A stretch of 64,000 nt of DNA from Chrysopilus asiliformis (lineage: Eukaryota > Arthropoda > Insecta > Diptera > Rhagionidae). Below, piece by piece: positions 1 to 10,449 of this stretch. The notes under the pieces were generated by a model. It saw only the letters and a program-made list of their open reading frames with translations, had not been told where the DNA came from and ran no database searches. Each line of letters begins with the position of its first letter. Position 1 is the stretch's first letter. The position numbers were made by a program, and so were the translations under genes. The DNA lies in the NCBI GenBank assembly GCA_964034945.1, contig OZ035960.1, forward strand, positions 86,591,348-86,655,347, in the 5' to 3' direction.

Positions 1-383
1 TCAAAACACTGTTTTTTTTCAAATATCATGAGAACCGTTACAGGTACCAAAAAAAACGATAGAAAATTTAATACATTTTAAATTTTGTTATATTCATTTT
101 TTCCCAAAACCGCATAAGTTTCGAAAATTTTTCAAAAAACTGTATTTAAAAAAAATTGTATGTAGCTCCCGTTACTTTTTCAAAAGTTGATAGAAAACTA
201 TGATTTTTCTAAAACTGGTTTACAAAGAAGTTCAAGGTCAACCCGTTCTCGAGTTATTTAAAATACGTAAAACGGGCAGATCGGCAGGAAACGGATTTCG
301 TACTGATCAGAAATTTTCTATCTTCCCCCGTTCTTGAGTCGGTATTCATCATGAATACAATACTTTCCTTCCATAGAAGAGGA
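1..383 (-). repeat. Dispersed repeat family A, divergent partial copy
   Basis: Read on the minus strand this starts with a small hairpin (CTTTCCT...AGGAAAG) followed by 'gtattgtattcatga', the same order as the better copies at 18110-18990, 32975-34080 and 63250-64000. The copy runs off the window start. No coding potential is visible. The family class is unknown. Confidence 0.45.
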
Positions 384-759
384 AAGAAAAAAAGTAGTTA
401 GATAATTAATGGTGTAGTTAGGTGGTTGCGTGGGAGGGGAGGAGGTTAAAAACTAGTTGAACACTCATAAAACGAGTACGTTTGGTCGTTTCATACACAA
501 GTAAATAACACCACAAAGAAATGCGCCGCAGGCGAAAATCTTAGTGCAGTTGCGCGTTGCGTTGGCAGGCATGTAAAATAGAGTTAAAGTGGCAATATTG
601 ATTTTTAAATTGCTTACAATTCAGTGTTGTGTATTTACGCGTAAATAAAAAATCTTTATATATTGCCGTAAAATATTAGTAAACACTAATTGTTTACATA
701 AAACATTGTAAAGAATTGTAAAGAATCGTAACTATCGTAAATAAGCAGCCCTTGGAAGA
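384..759. other. AT-rich stretch with no recognised feature
   Basis: I see no convincing ORF, RNA gene or paired repeat ends here. Confidence 0.4.
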
Positions 760-1240
760 AAATCTCATCGATTCAGATTTCTATACTCGTATGGTGAAAC
801 CAAAGGGTATATTAAATTTGCCTTACCGTTTGTAACGCCAAGATCCCGTTATCACACACAAAATTGAATTACACCAGTGTGTTTAGAACGATTAAAAAAA
901 AATTGAATATAATTCTACATAAAACTCCCATACATCAAAATCCGATTGGAACAAATTTAAAAAAATCTTCTTGAAAAGTTTGACTTCAGAGTGGCATTTT
1001 GATACAACTGTTCGTCGTTCACTTAAATTACCATACGGGTTTTCAATAATTGCCAGATTGGCAATTATAGCTTTTGTTATGTTTTATTTGAAAGTTGCGC
1101 AGTTTTTGAACCAAATGCTGCAACCAAACCAAAAACCAGAAATCTTTTTTAGTGGTTCAGATTTGAACTTTTTGGATCGAAATATTCTTATTATTTTCTA
1201 TTTTCGATCAGCATTTTTTTTATGTTAATTGAATACCAAA
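760..1240 (+). repeat. Dispersed repeat family B, internally deleted copy
   Basis: It begins with the family hairpin region (TCGTATGGTGAAACCAAAGGG), runs through 'cgccaagatcccgttatcac', then jumps to 'attctacataaaactccca'. Compared with the copy at 28073-28655 it lacks the central GTCTGTC tract and the following about 200 bp. The 85-residue open frame at 971-1228 lies inside the repeat and is not a gene. Confidence 0.65.
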
Positions 1241-1471
1241 ACATTTCTCTACCAGTCTTGTGTAAAAACACTAATTTACTAAAAATTCAATGAACCGAAA
1301 TCTTAGAAATCAAACTCAGAACCATATGTTTGGAATTTATGAAGACCAAATTTTTAAATTTTAGGAAACAAAATCAAAAACCATAAATGCAATTCACCCT
1401 TGAACCAAAACCGAACTACATTCAAAAAACTTTTGGTTTGCATCTCTGCTTTTTATTAAGATAAACACTAA

Positions 1472-2138
1472 CAGCCTTATTAATAAACGTTAGTTAACTT
1501 TTATCAATGGTTTACGCAGTGGATAACTCGAAATTCTTATTAATAAAAATTTTTAAGATTTGACTGACGTTAGTTAACTCTCTGTTAGCTAACATACCGA
1601 TTCCCCCGAGTTAACGAGTTGATAACTCTTGACGGCACATAACTCTTGCAATAATGACTATAAGAAACAATGATCCATTAAAAAAATGCAATTTATGTTG
1701 TTTTATTATATTACCTTATCACTTGAACACCACTTTTCTGATCGCTTTCCTTCAATTTTTAAATTTTCCACTTTTAATTACTTTGCAGTGAATCACAATT
1801 AAAATAAAAACATTAATTTCACTCCTATTTTAATATTGTCTCCAAGGAAACGGATTTAAAAAACCAAAATATGACTTATTTTAATATCGTCTCCAAGGAA
1901 ACGGATTTAAAAAACCAAAATTTGACTTAAATGTAAAAGATTTTCGTATTTTTTGGTACAATTCGGCACAAGGGTTGCCGTATTCCAGCTAAATTTTTAA
2001 ATAAAATACGAGTTAGCTATTATATGGAAGAAAATTTTTTATTAATAAGAATAGTTATCTAATGGATAAGTTTGCTATCTCGGAGTTAGTTAGCACATGA
2101 GTTATCTCCGTGTTAGGGATTTTTTATTAATAAGGCTG
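1472..2138. mobile_element. Harbinger-like MITE with TAA target duplication
   Basis: The ends are inverted copies of CAGCCTTATTAATAAA, and both flanks carry TAA (1469-1471 and 2139-2141). A 3-bp TAA/TTA duplication is typical of the PIF/Harbinger superfamily. The 667-bp interior has no transposase, holds several GTTAGTTAAC/GATAACTC-type sub-repeats near both ends, and includes a two-copy 51-bp tandem repeat. ISL2EU or another TA-rich-target family cannot be excluded. Confidence 0.6.
1826..1927. repeat. Two-copy 51-bp tandem repeat
   Basis: Units 1826-1876 and 1877-1927 are nearly identical, each containing 'gtctccaaggaaacgg' and 'aaaaaaccaaaat'. The duplication lies inside the 1472-2138 MITE. 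Confidence 0.85.
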
Positions 2139-2319
2139 TAAGCTATTAAAAGCTTTTATTTAGCTCGCTATCTTGTTTGTCTATGAGTTTGTCTGTGAGT
2201 TTGTCAGGGTCAAATCTTGCAATCAAATTTTGACCCACTTCCACTCATCTGATTCACTTGAAATTTTGCACGCAGACGTAAGTTCGATGACAATACAATA
2301 TTTTCACTACTTCGTCCTT

Positions 2320-2582
2320 GTAAGGATAACGGAAGGTCCTGTAAGGATAACGTGATTATGCTTTTCCTCAAATTTTCCGGAAAAAAATCTCACCTGGGGG
2401 TTTTTGGGATCGCTGAATCCGATTCTGATGTTAACAAGTCTGTAAGGATAACGGAAGGTCCCGTAAGGATAACGTGATTATCCTTTTCCTCAAATTTTCC
2501 GGAAAAAAATTTCACCTGGGGGTTTTTGGGATCGCTGAATCCGATTCTGGCATTAAGAAGTCTGTCAGGATAACGGAAGGTC
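2320..2582. repeat. 122-bp tandem repeat, about 2.15 copies
   Basis: Each unit starts with 'gtaaggataacggaaggtcc' (2320, 2442, and a partial third at 2564) and includes 'gatcgctgaatccgattctg'. The last motif recurs in degraded form near 37685 and at 45700-46220, so the array derives from a wider dispersed repeat. No coding sense is seen. Confidence 0.85.
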
Positions 2583-2849
2583 CTCTAAGAGAGAAAACTT
2601 AATTCCAGTGCACGGTAATTAAATTTATTGCCCTACTTTAATTTCACATTCGGATTTACCTGAACAAGTACGCTTGACAAATAAATAATAAGGTAATTAA
2701 AGGAAGTAATAAAAAAATGACTAAAAAGGATAAAATAAAAAATTTAAAAAAAATATTTTTAAAAAAAAAGCTTTTATTTTAAAAAAATGTACTAAAAAAT
2801 CATAGAACTATACACTAGAACGCTCATGGCCATATAAAGCCTAGCATTA

Positions 2850-3248
2850 AGCCTAGCACGCAGTTCGAGTAAAATGGAATTTTCCATACAAATTTAACAT
2901 TGCGCTTAAATTTAACCTCAGAAATTTTACCAAGCGGTACGCAGTTCGCTGGTAAAATGATGTGAAAAACTCATGTTGCACTAGATGGCGTAGAAAGTCT
3001 CCACTTGTAAAATCAAGTCTCCACTTGTAAAAGCATTTTAACTGTTCGGTACATTAAATTCGAGGTAAAAATTTGACAGATGAAAATAATAGAGGTTCTG
3101 TTTCCAGTTTTCTTAACGAGTGTGGTTTTTTAATTAAAATAAATGGAAGAATATTTGATTTCTCCACAAACAGTTTTTACTTCGGTTTTAATGTGCCAAT
3201 TTGGAGACCGCGTTAAAATTTCATTTTACTCGAACTGCGTACTAGGCT
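2850..3248. mobile_element. Harbinger-like MITE nested in the P element
   Basis: Ends are inverted repeats beginning AGCCTAGCACGCAGTTCGAG on the left and AGCCTAGTACGCAGTTCGAG on the right, flanked by TTA at 2847-2849 and 3249-3251. The length is 399 bp, without a transposase. The 62-residue frame at 3143-3331 crosses its edge and is not a gene. Confidence 0.7.
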
Positions 3249-3251
3249 TTA

Positions 3252-4364
3252 AAAGTAAGTCAAAAATTATTGCTTTCTCTGTCCGGCTATATTTCGTTTC
3301 AATGACATTCAATGTGCCTTTCATTCACTGAACTGAAATTGAAATGTATAGCTACCTAAGGCGCTAAGATTTGAATTTTTTCCGGCGATAAATCCAAAAT
3401 TTCCATCGCATTAGAAATTTTTGTTGTTTTAATTCTATATATTAATTGAGAGTTAGGATTTTTGTACCCCCTTTTTGACCGACTTCCACTCAAGTGATTT
3501 TGTTACCAAGATGTGGACAAACACAAAACTTAATCAAATTAATATACTGAATATTTTTTCTTCTCAGTTCATTCTTGTGCCCAATTTCTCCTAAAAATGT
3601 TTACTCAAGGATTTCTTTTAATCTTAGCAACCCAGTCATATCAAAATCAAATGAACTAATGTAAAAAAATGACAAAGTTAAATAGCCGAAACCGTCCTTC
3701 GTGTCAAAATTAGTTTATATTTGATTGAATAAAATGTCTGCGTGATTACTTTAAATAAACATTCTACGCAAATATTTATTCCCATTAATTCAGTAATAAA
3801 ATCATATTTAAATTTCGCAGCAATTTGCTGAAATTTCCAATATTTAAATTGAAAAATTTGATTCAATTCTATGGTGTCCAACATCAGCTTAATTTTGCCC
3901 AACCCCCATCAAGCTATTAGAAACGACCTTTGTCCATGAACCGTAAGGAATTCCAGAGAGCTAATGGGAATAGAAGTCTAGAACAAAACAGTTGAGAAAT
4001 ACAAATCGAAGAAATCTTTATTCAATTCTAGGCCTACAAAGAAATGCATATGATATTAAATGATAACTACGCGCTGGCGAAAATCCATCCCGATGTAGTT
4101 TCAAACCACAAACGCGTGACTAATGACGATGCCAAAAACCAATGACCACTTGGCTTTAAACACGGTGAGTGGTCGAATTTTCGATTTAGGGCGAGCACTA
4201 GTATAAGTAAATTTGAAAAATTCAATTATCAGTAGTGAGTAACAAATAAAAAACTTTTTTCTTATAAAAATTTTATTTCATATACTTAAATGTAGTGTAA
4301 TATTTATTCATGTCTAAATATAATAACACGCGACAATTTTTTCCGGAGAAGTGTAGAACTATTT
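3252..4364. other. Noncoding 3' part of the P element
   Basis: AT-rich sequence downstream of the transposase stop. On the minus strand an AATAAA signal lies at 4303-4308, about 60 bp past the stop at 4365, and could be the transposase polyadenylation signal. A remnant resembling the 2220-2290 sequence is seen near 3475-3500. Confidence 0.4.
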
Positions 4365-7354
4365 TCATTTTTTTTTTATAATTTGGAAAAATTTTATTTT
4401 CAAAAACGACACTACAATATTTTTAGTCAGTTCATATATGTGATTGTAGGTTGGGTTATTTTCAAAAACATGATCTTTTAGAACAATAAATATTTTAGTT
4501 ATATTTAATAAATTCATGACTTTCATTACCAGCTCATTTTTAATATTTGGATGGTTTAGTTTGGCATTATCACTTTGGACAAAAGCTTCAAAAACTTTAT
4601 CGGTTAACCCGCAAATATATACAACATCTTCAGATGGAGTAATTAGGCCCCCCCGATTCTTTTGAACTATTAGGCTGTTATACTCATTTGGCAAATCACC
4701 ATTAGATATTAAAGCCACGCAACACTGAGGACACTTTATCCATTTTTGCAGTGTTCGAACAACAAATCCTGCGATATATGTTATTATATTGGTATAATAT
4801 TTTGAACTATTTTGTAACATGCATGAAAAATTCTGGAAATCTTTTAGGATTTCCTCTTTGGCTCCAAATGAAAATAATTCATAATTTACATCAAAAATTG
4901 TAGATTTGTCTTCTTTTGGACAGTGGTTGCAAAATTGTAATATTTTCTAATTCTTCCACATTGCCGGTCCCAGTTTTGATTTGTGCATGGGTTAAAAGTG
5001 CCCGAAAAGCGGCGATAAATTGTTTAGCGGTTGGATTATTACTACAGCCGTTTCTTGCTCTAATTGCTCCAAAAAAGAGTTCGATATGATCCTGGCTAAA
5101 CTTATAGCTCAATATGTACCTCAGGAGTTTTTTGTCTATACATAATTTAAAATACATTAATTTCAAAACTTCCAACCCAATAAATATTCCTTGAAATCCC
5201 GTATTTTTCCTTGTATTAAGAATACTAATTCCATTTACATTTTTCAAATCTAGTAAATATGATTTGATTGTTATCATATTAGCAGACCAAATATGCTCAT
5301 TAAATTGACCAATTGGAGCTTTGCTACCGACACCTCGAGGATTTCTACAATTAAGCATATCAAAAGCTAAATCAATTATTCGAATAAACTCTACGGCTGC
5401 TTCACTTCCCTGGAAATTTTCTAAATTCAACGAAATGCGGCAAAATTCAATTGCATCTGCAACGCTACGGCTTAACGTTTGTGCCGCACAATTTACTTTC
5501 ATAATATGGCGACGCCACTCCATATGAGATTTAGATAATTTATTTCCCAGCTTGAAGCCCTGTGCTTCTTGTAAAACATGTAATTTTTTAATAAACTCCC
5601 AATCTATTACACCAGTAGCAGAGATCAATTTTCCTTCACTTGCGAATGAATTACGGACTAATTTGAGCATATGGCAGGCGTCTAACATAGTATAGATTCT
5701 TTTTTTTTTCATCGCAAGGATGTTGAAAATAAGGCTTAGGCTCAGGAAGTGAAATATCGCTACCTAGTATTCTAAACATGCTTTTGTTATAGTTTGGTCC
5801 GTCAGATGTAATGCATATAATGTCAATACCAATATCATATAATCGATATATAGCATCCTGAACTAAATTTGCTCTTTGTATCGCGTCTAAACTTTTTATC
5901 AGAAAATATGCTATAGGTATTTTCCAGTGTTCATTTGCAGACACAACTAAAAAAACGTACGCCTCAGTGGCTTCTGGCAAATCATCTGAGGTATCCTCTA
6001 ACCCTAGATCAGTAACACCTACAATTTTGTTGCCTACAATTTCTAATTTTCTCATAATAGAAATTTCATCTACAACTAAAGTCGCGAGACATTTTTCCCC
6101 GATTCATTTAATCGCTTGGATTTATTTTGTAAATTGTCAAATGCATCTTGAATAAACCCCGGATCGCAATTTACGCTAAAATAGTACCATCTAATAGTAT
6201 TTTAGCGTAAATTGCTAATAGTAGAAGGATGAGGTAAACTATTCTTAAATGTTTCTCTTACATAATTATACGCCTTAGGAGAATAAAAATGAAGTGTTAT
6301 AGCAAATGTTTTTAAAGCTTGGGAAAATTCAGCATTATTTTTACCCGACAACATTCGCTTAAACAAGTCATTTGGTATCTCCATACCGGCTCGCTCAACA
6401 TGATCACATATATTACTGTCTAACATTTTTTTTTTCTTTAAAAGACTTAAACGTTGTGCTAAATCAGTACATTTTTTAGTTCTCCTACTTAGTTTTTGTT
6501 TTAAGCTTCTTATAATTAAATTTTTTTTTTTAATTTTTTCTCTAAAAGACAAATTGGAAGATCCTATTGACATTCTGCTTGTTGATCTTTCTTGATCTCC
6601 CAAAGACCGGGTACCGAAAGTTGATGTTTCTTCCTCTGCATTTAGGGAGATATTTTCATATGAAGCATCATTTGTCAAAGACAAGTTTTCTTCACTGCAC
6701 GGATTTTCTTCCGCGGAACACAACATTTTTTTGACAGGACCGGGCTGTAATGATTCGCCTTCAGTTCTGAGTGAAGAAGCTTGGGCATCATTGGAGCGAA
6801 TTTGTGCATCTTCCGACTAAAATACAAAATTATTTTAAGTGAAATTATCCTACGAACTGATCTTAAAGAGCTGGGCACGCATCAGGAACCTCGACGCAGA
6901 CGCGAAATCGCGTCTCATCGTCTGACTTTCAGAACAAATTTGCTAGTCAGAGACGCGATTTAGCGTCTTCGTCGAGATTCATGATTCGATCTCTGGTTGT
7001 TATATGACTATGAACTATACAGAAAAAAATTCTTACATCACGCAGAGGAATATTTAAAGATGGTAGAGCATATTTCGAAACAGTCTTTTTAAAGGATGAC
7101 AAATTGATATCCTCTTTTTTAAAATGCTGAGAACATATCCTCGAACCTTTTCCCACAGATGTTTCTTCTATATTTAAGGCCCGGCACCACTCTGAAAATC
7201 GGTTTGTTTTCGGGAACCTAAAAGACATTAATTAGAAATATGTGGAAATAATAAAAAAACGAATCACTTACTGAAACATTGCCACCACATCTTCTTCAGT
7301 ATTTCCACAACTTTCGACAATACATTTTGATAAGCCTTTCTTAGGCCGTGGCAT
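4365..7354 (-). pseudogene. THAP-domain P-element transposase, spliced, with four disabling lesions
   Basis: Start ATG is at 7354-7352. Exon 1 (7354-7272) and exon 2 (7217-7037) make a THAP zinc finger: CIVESC, then FPKTNRFSEWC, then ICSQHF, ending ALPSLNIP like the family AVPTIF box. Exon 3 starts at 6816 after a clean 'ttttag' and stays in phase. It encodes a Lys/Arg-rich coiled coil (6530-6410), then P-type catalytic blocks: TLVVDEISIM, ICITSDGPNY, DACHMLKLVRN, and QDHIELFFGAIR followed by NPTAKQF. Lesions: a 15-bp insertion with in-frame TAA (6193-6207); a 1-bp loss in the G4A5 run (about 6092-6100); one extra A in an A10 run (5700-5709); a shift near 4910-4935. Three lesions are 1-2 nt shifts, two of them in homopolymers, so assembly error is possible. 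Family identity is firm; activity of this copy is doubtful. Confidence 0.85.
6890..6976. repeat. Short imperfect palindrome in the second transposase intron
   Basis: Arms read outward-in as CTCGACGCAGACGCGAAATC and, on the other strand, CTCGACGAAGACGCTAAATC, joined by a short loop. It is richer in CG than its surroundings. I found no target duplication. It may be a tiny foldback element or a structured intronic sequence. Confidence 0.6.
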
Positions 7355-7721
7355 AATGACGCGACAGAATTTAATTCACACAAATAAATTTTATAATAAC
7401 TTTTAATATTGACTGCAAACTATTTTGAATTTAATTTCAAAACGAAATCGAATCATGTTCTGTCATATGATTACAGTTCAATTAACTTAGGTTATGAAAA
7501 CCGTCAAATTATATGACAGTTCGAGTAACTTATTTACAGTGGAAAAGTGACAACTACTCAGATTTTATATATATTTGTCTCCCTTTGGCCCAATTTTTTT
7601 ACCCCACTGAACTGCTAAAAAATGACTTATAAGAGATAGAAGATTGAGCGTTCTAGTGTATAGTTCTATGTAAAAAATGCACTAAAAAGGAAAAAATAAT
7701 TTTTTGGGTGCTGTTTATCAC

Positions 7722-7799
7722 AATTGGAGGACATCGGCGCGCGACCAGAACCTCTGGCGAGAGACATTGCGGCAGGCCAAGACCGGAAACCGGTTGTAG
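7722..7799 (+). pseudogene. C-terminal end of a LINE reverse-transcriptase ORF
   Basis: The frame reads NWRTSARDQNLWRETLRQAK and a few more residues to a TAG at 7797-7799. The pattern NWR...R...LWR..LRQAKT is the usual last 25 residues of RTE/CR1-like LINE proteins in insects. A second copy lies on the minus strand at 22589-22740 with the same tail 'ggttgtagcgcc'. The rest of the element is missing, as in a 5'-truncated insertion. Confidence 0.6.
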
Positions 7800-8381
7800 C
7801 GCCGAAACTCAAGAATTATGCCAGAATAATAAATCTATAATATTTTACGGTTAAACCCAAAAAAACAGAGCCTTTAGTTCCAAAAAAGCCCAAAAATTGC
7901 TTGTTTCGCTTCATTTGGCCAGGGGTGTACAATAATCAATTTTACGCTAAAATATTATAACATTTTAATATCTTATTAACTTAATTTCACGTTTTCAGAC
8001 ATTGATAACTGGAATCATGATATTACTGATTAGCCGAAAAATAAACTTCAAACAGATAGAGAAGAAATCTCTTTTTTCTGCAAAAGACGTATTTCAAATT
8101 TTCCCACATATTTTCACGTCTTTATCAGTATAATTCTAACCTCAAATAACATCTGCCAATGTTGATTGAAATTGTGATAAGATATTCAAAGTGAAGGCAT
8201 TTTTGTTGCGTCTTAAAGAAGAGAAAGAGTGCTTTTCAGTGAACCCCAAAATAGTGTTTTGGAAAGGACTAATAATATACTAAGGCCCAATATTTTAATT
8301 TTGAAAAGCTAATTTCTAGTAGTCCAGCTTGAATTGCAAATTACGTGTGCAAACAACTTGTAGCTCCAAAATAAATCAAAC

Positions 8382-10396
8382 ATGACTTATGAAGCACAAA
8401 AATCTGGGTCGTTTGATACTACTTTTATAGATCCTTATACCCTAAGAATTGTGACACCGAGTACCTACTCTAGAAATCATTATTGTGAAATAAAACTCCC
8501 TGCTGGGAAATTACATGTTGCATTAAATAATGGGATGTGTGAAAAATCTTTGACACTTAATATAGAAAGAAAAATACGAAAAATAGAATTTCTGCTTATA
8601 ATTCCTATAGAAGATTGTGATACCGGCTGTGAAGACAACTTACAAGGTAATAAATATATTTCTAAAGTAGTTTATTTAATGTTTTGCCATTCTATTGTTC
8701 GAAAATCAGAAAAGAAGTAAACTTTTGTTTACTCGTAAATTCCTTACTTAAAGTTTTGACGTCAAAATTTGAATTAAGAATTTGTTTGCCGACTGACACA
8801 TTGACTTCTCTTAAAAGATAATTAAAAATTGTCCGAGAAAACCCCCCGAATTGTCAATTCTTTAGACTTTTATCATGAATTATATATACAGTAGAGTCCC
8901 GCTAATCCAGACGGGATTTATTAATTAGTTTATATAGAGACTAAGAAAACAAGGTTTAAATTATTATTGGTAGCTAGTTAAAACAACCTCGAATACATAA
9001 TTAAATAAATAAATTTATTCAATTATTCGGGATTGCTTTAATTAGATCCCGTCATCACACACAAAAATGAATTACACCAGTGTGTTTAGAATGATAAAAA
9101 AATTGAATTTTGTATGTCTGTCCGTCCGTCTGTCTGCGGCGCGGATTGCGTGCGCACGGATAGAGCTAGAGACTTGAAATTTCACACAGATTTGTTTTTC
9201 GTAAAATGCAAGACTAAGTTCGTTAATGGGCAAAAATGGACCATTAGAATGGAAAATGGAAAAATCTACCCCCCATACGAACGAAAATATTTTTTGCGAA
9301 TATCTCAAAAACTGTGGATCTTATCAAAAAAGTGCAAGAACAAAAGTTATTTAGGATATGATTCTACATAAAACTCCCATACATCAAAATCCGATTGGAA
9401 TAAATTTTAAAAAAATTATTGAAAAGTTTGACTTCGAAGTGGAATTTTGATACAACTGTTCGCCGTGCACTTAAACTTCGAGCAATACCATATCACCATT
9501 GTTATGTTTTATAGTATGTACTGTACAATCAGTAAATTTTGGATTTTAATCCAAAGATATTTTATTTTGTAGATGTTTTAAAAACATATTTTTTTTTTAG
9601 TTTTACTCATCTAAAACTTGTGTTATATGCATTTTAAGGCAAATTTCGTTTAATCCGGACTTTCAATGATTCGGTCAGCGTCCGGTCCCATTTAGTCCGG
9701 ATTATCGGGACTCTACTGTATTTTCAGTTCCCATATTAATTTTACAATATTACTGGTGCGTTGTTCCAGGAGACGGTCAGCATTCTCCAAGTTCAAATCG
9801 AAATTCACGGACAAATCAACCTTCAATATCTGATGCGAAAATAAACCCTACCGAGGATCTAAAAGTTGTGGATATAGGTAAAAACTGATTGCGGATAAAG
9901 TCGAAAAACTTGATTCCTTGTTCTAGAAAACGATGTGCAATCCTCAACATATAATCAGGATAAGCAGCAGAGCCAATCTGTAATAAATCATGCTATGGCG
10001 AGCCCAAATATGGATCTTGGAAGTATTGATATAGGTAAGAATTGTCTTCTGATAAAATTAAATAACACTTGCTAATGCTTTCTTCTAGAAAACGGCCTGT
10101 ACTCTTCAACGCCTCCCTCTAGTCCTTCAGTACAATCTGTAATGTCTACTCCTAACTCTCCTTGCAGAATCTCTTCAATACAGTCAACGATTCCAGACAG
10201 TTTGAAATACGTGCCGTACCACCCACCAATGAATGCTCCAGTAAAATGTTTTGTGTGTCCAAAAACCTATTCGAGCAAGGGTAACGCGGTTCGACATATG
10301 AAAAAAAGCCACAGTTTGATAATTCTTACGGAAAATATAACGCATATGAAAAATCTAAATGATTTAGAAGAGACAAACTCGGATATGAGCAGTTAA
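8382..10396 (+). CDS. Four-exon C2H2 single-finger protein of unknown function
   Basis: Exons are 8382-8646, 9770-9877, 9927-10034 and 10089-10396; all junctions have GT/AG sites and all three introns are phase 1, giving 262 residues. The ATG has A at -3 (AAACATGAC). I do not recognise the N-terminal part (about residues 1-88), which may be a folded domain with two Cys. Exons 2 and 3 are exactly 108 bp each, Ser/Asn/Gln-rich, and both end in DL..[VI]DI, so they look duplicated. Exon 4 is Ser/Pro-rich, then a finger C-x2-C-x12-H-x4-H (CFVCPKTYSS...HMKKSH). The finger suggests nucleic-acid or protein binding, but the role is unknown. An AATAAA lies at 10412-10417. Intron 1 is 1123 bp because of a Tigger-like insertion; the others are 49 and 54 bp. 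It could be a host gene or a gene carried by an unrecognised element. Confidence 0.75.
8889..9718. mobile_element. Tigger/pogo-like MITE in intron 1 of the finger gene
   Basis: Inverted ends CAGTAGAGTCCCGCTAATCC (left) and CAGTAGAGTCCCGATAATCC (right, reverse strand) are flanked by TA at 8887-8888 and 9719-9720. A CAGT start and TA duplication fit Tigger/pogo elements of the Tc1/mariner order. No transposase is present; a family B repeat occupies much of the interior. Confidence 0.8.
9042..9510 (+). repeat. Dispersed repeat family B copy inside the Tigger-like MITE
   Basis: It starts at 'gatcccgtcatcacacac', so the 5' hairpin is missing, then shows the GTCTGTCCGTCC tract, 'agagctagagacttgaaatt' and 'attctacataaaactccca'. 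Overlapping open frames on both strands (9072-9371) are repeat-internal. Confidence 0.7.
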
Positions 10397-10449
10397 TAAT
10401 ATTCCGGTAACAATAAATATTTGTGCATTGCTTTAATAAAAAAATTAGT

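Larger units (their letters stand above)
2801..7670 (-). mobile_element. Full-length P-superfamily DNA transposon
   Basis: The element has perfect 26-bp terminal inverted repeats starting CATAGAACTATACACTAGAA, at 2801-2826 and 7645-7670. It is flanked by identical 8-bp duplications TAAAAAAT at 2793-2800 and 7671-7678. An 8-bp duplication and CA...TG ends fit the P superfamily, and the minus-strand gene inside encodes a THAP plus P-type transposase. Length is 4870 bp. The end distal to the transposase (2801-4364) is noncoding and holds a nested Harbinger-like MITE. The target site lies in a repeat related to 46765-46935. Intact ends and duplication suggest a fairly recent insertion. Confidence 0.9.
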
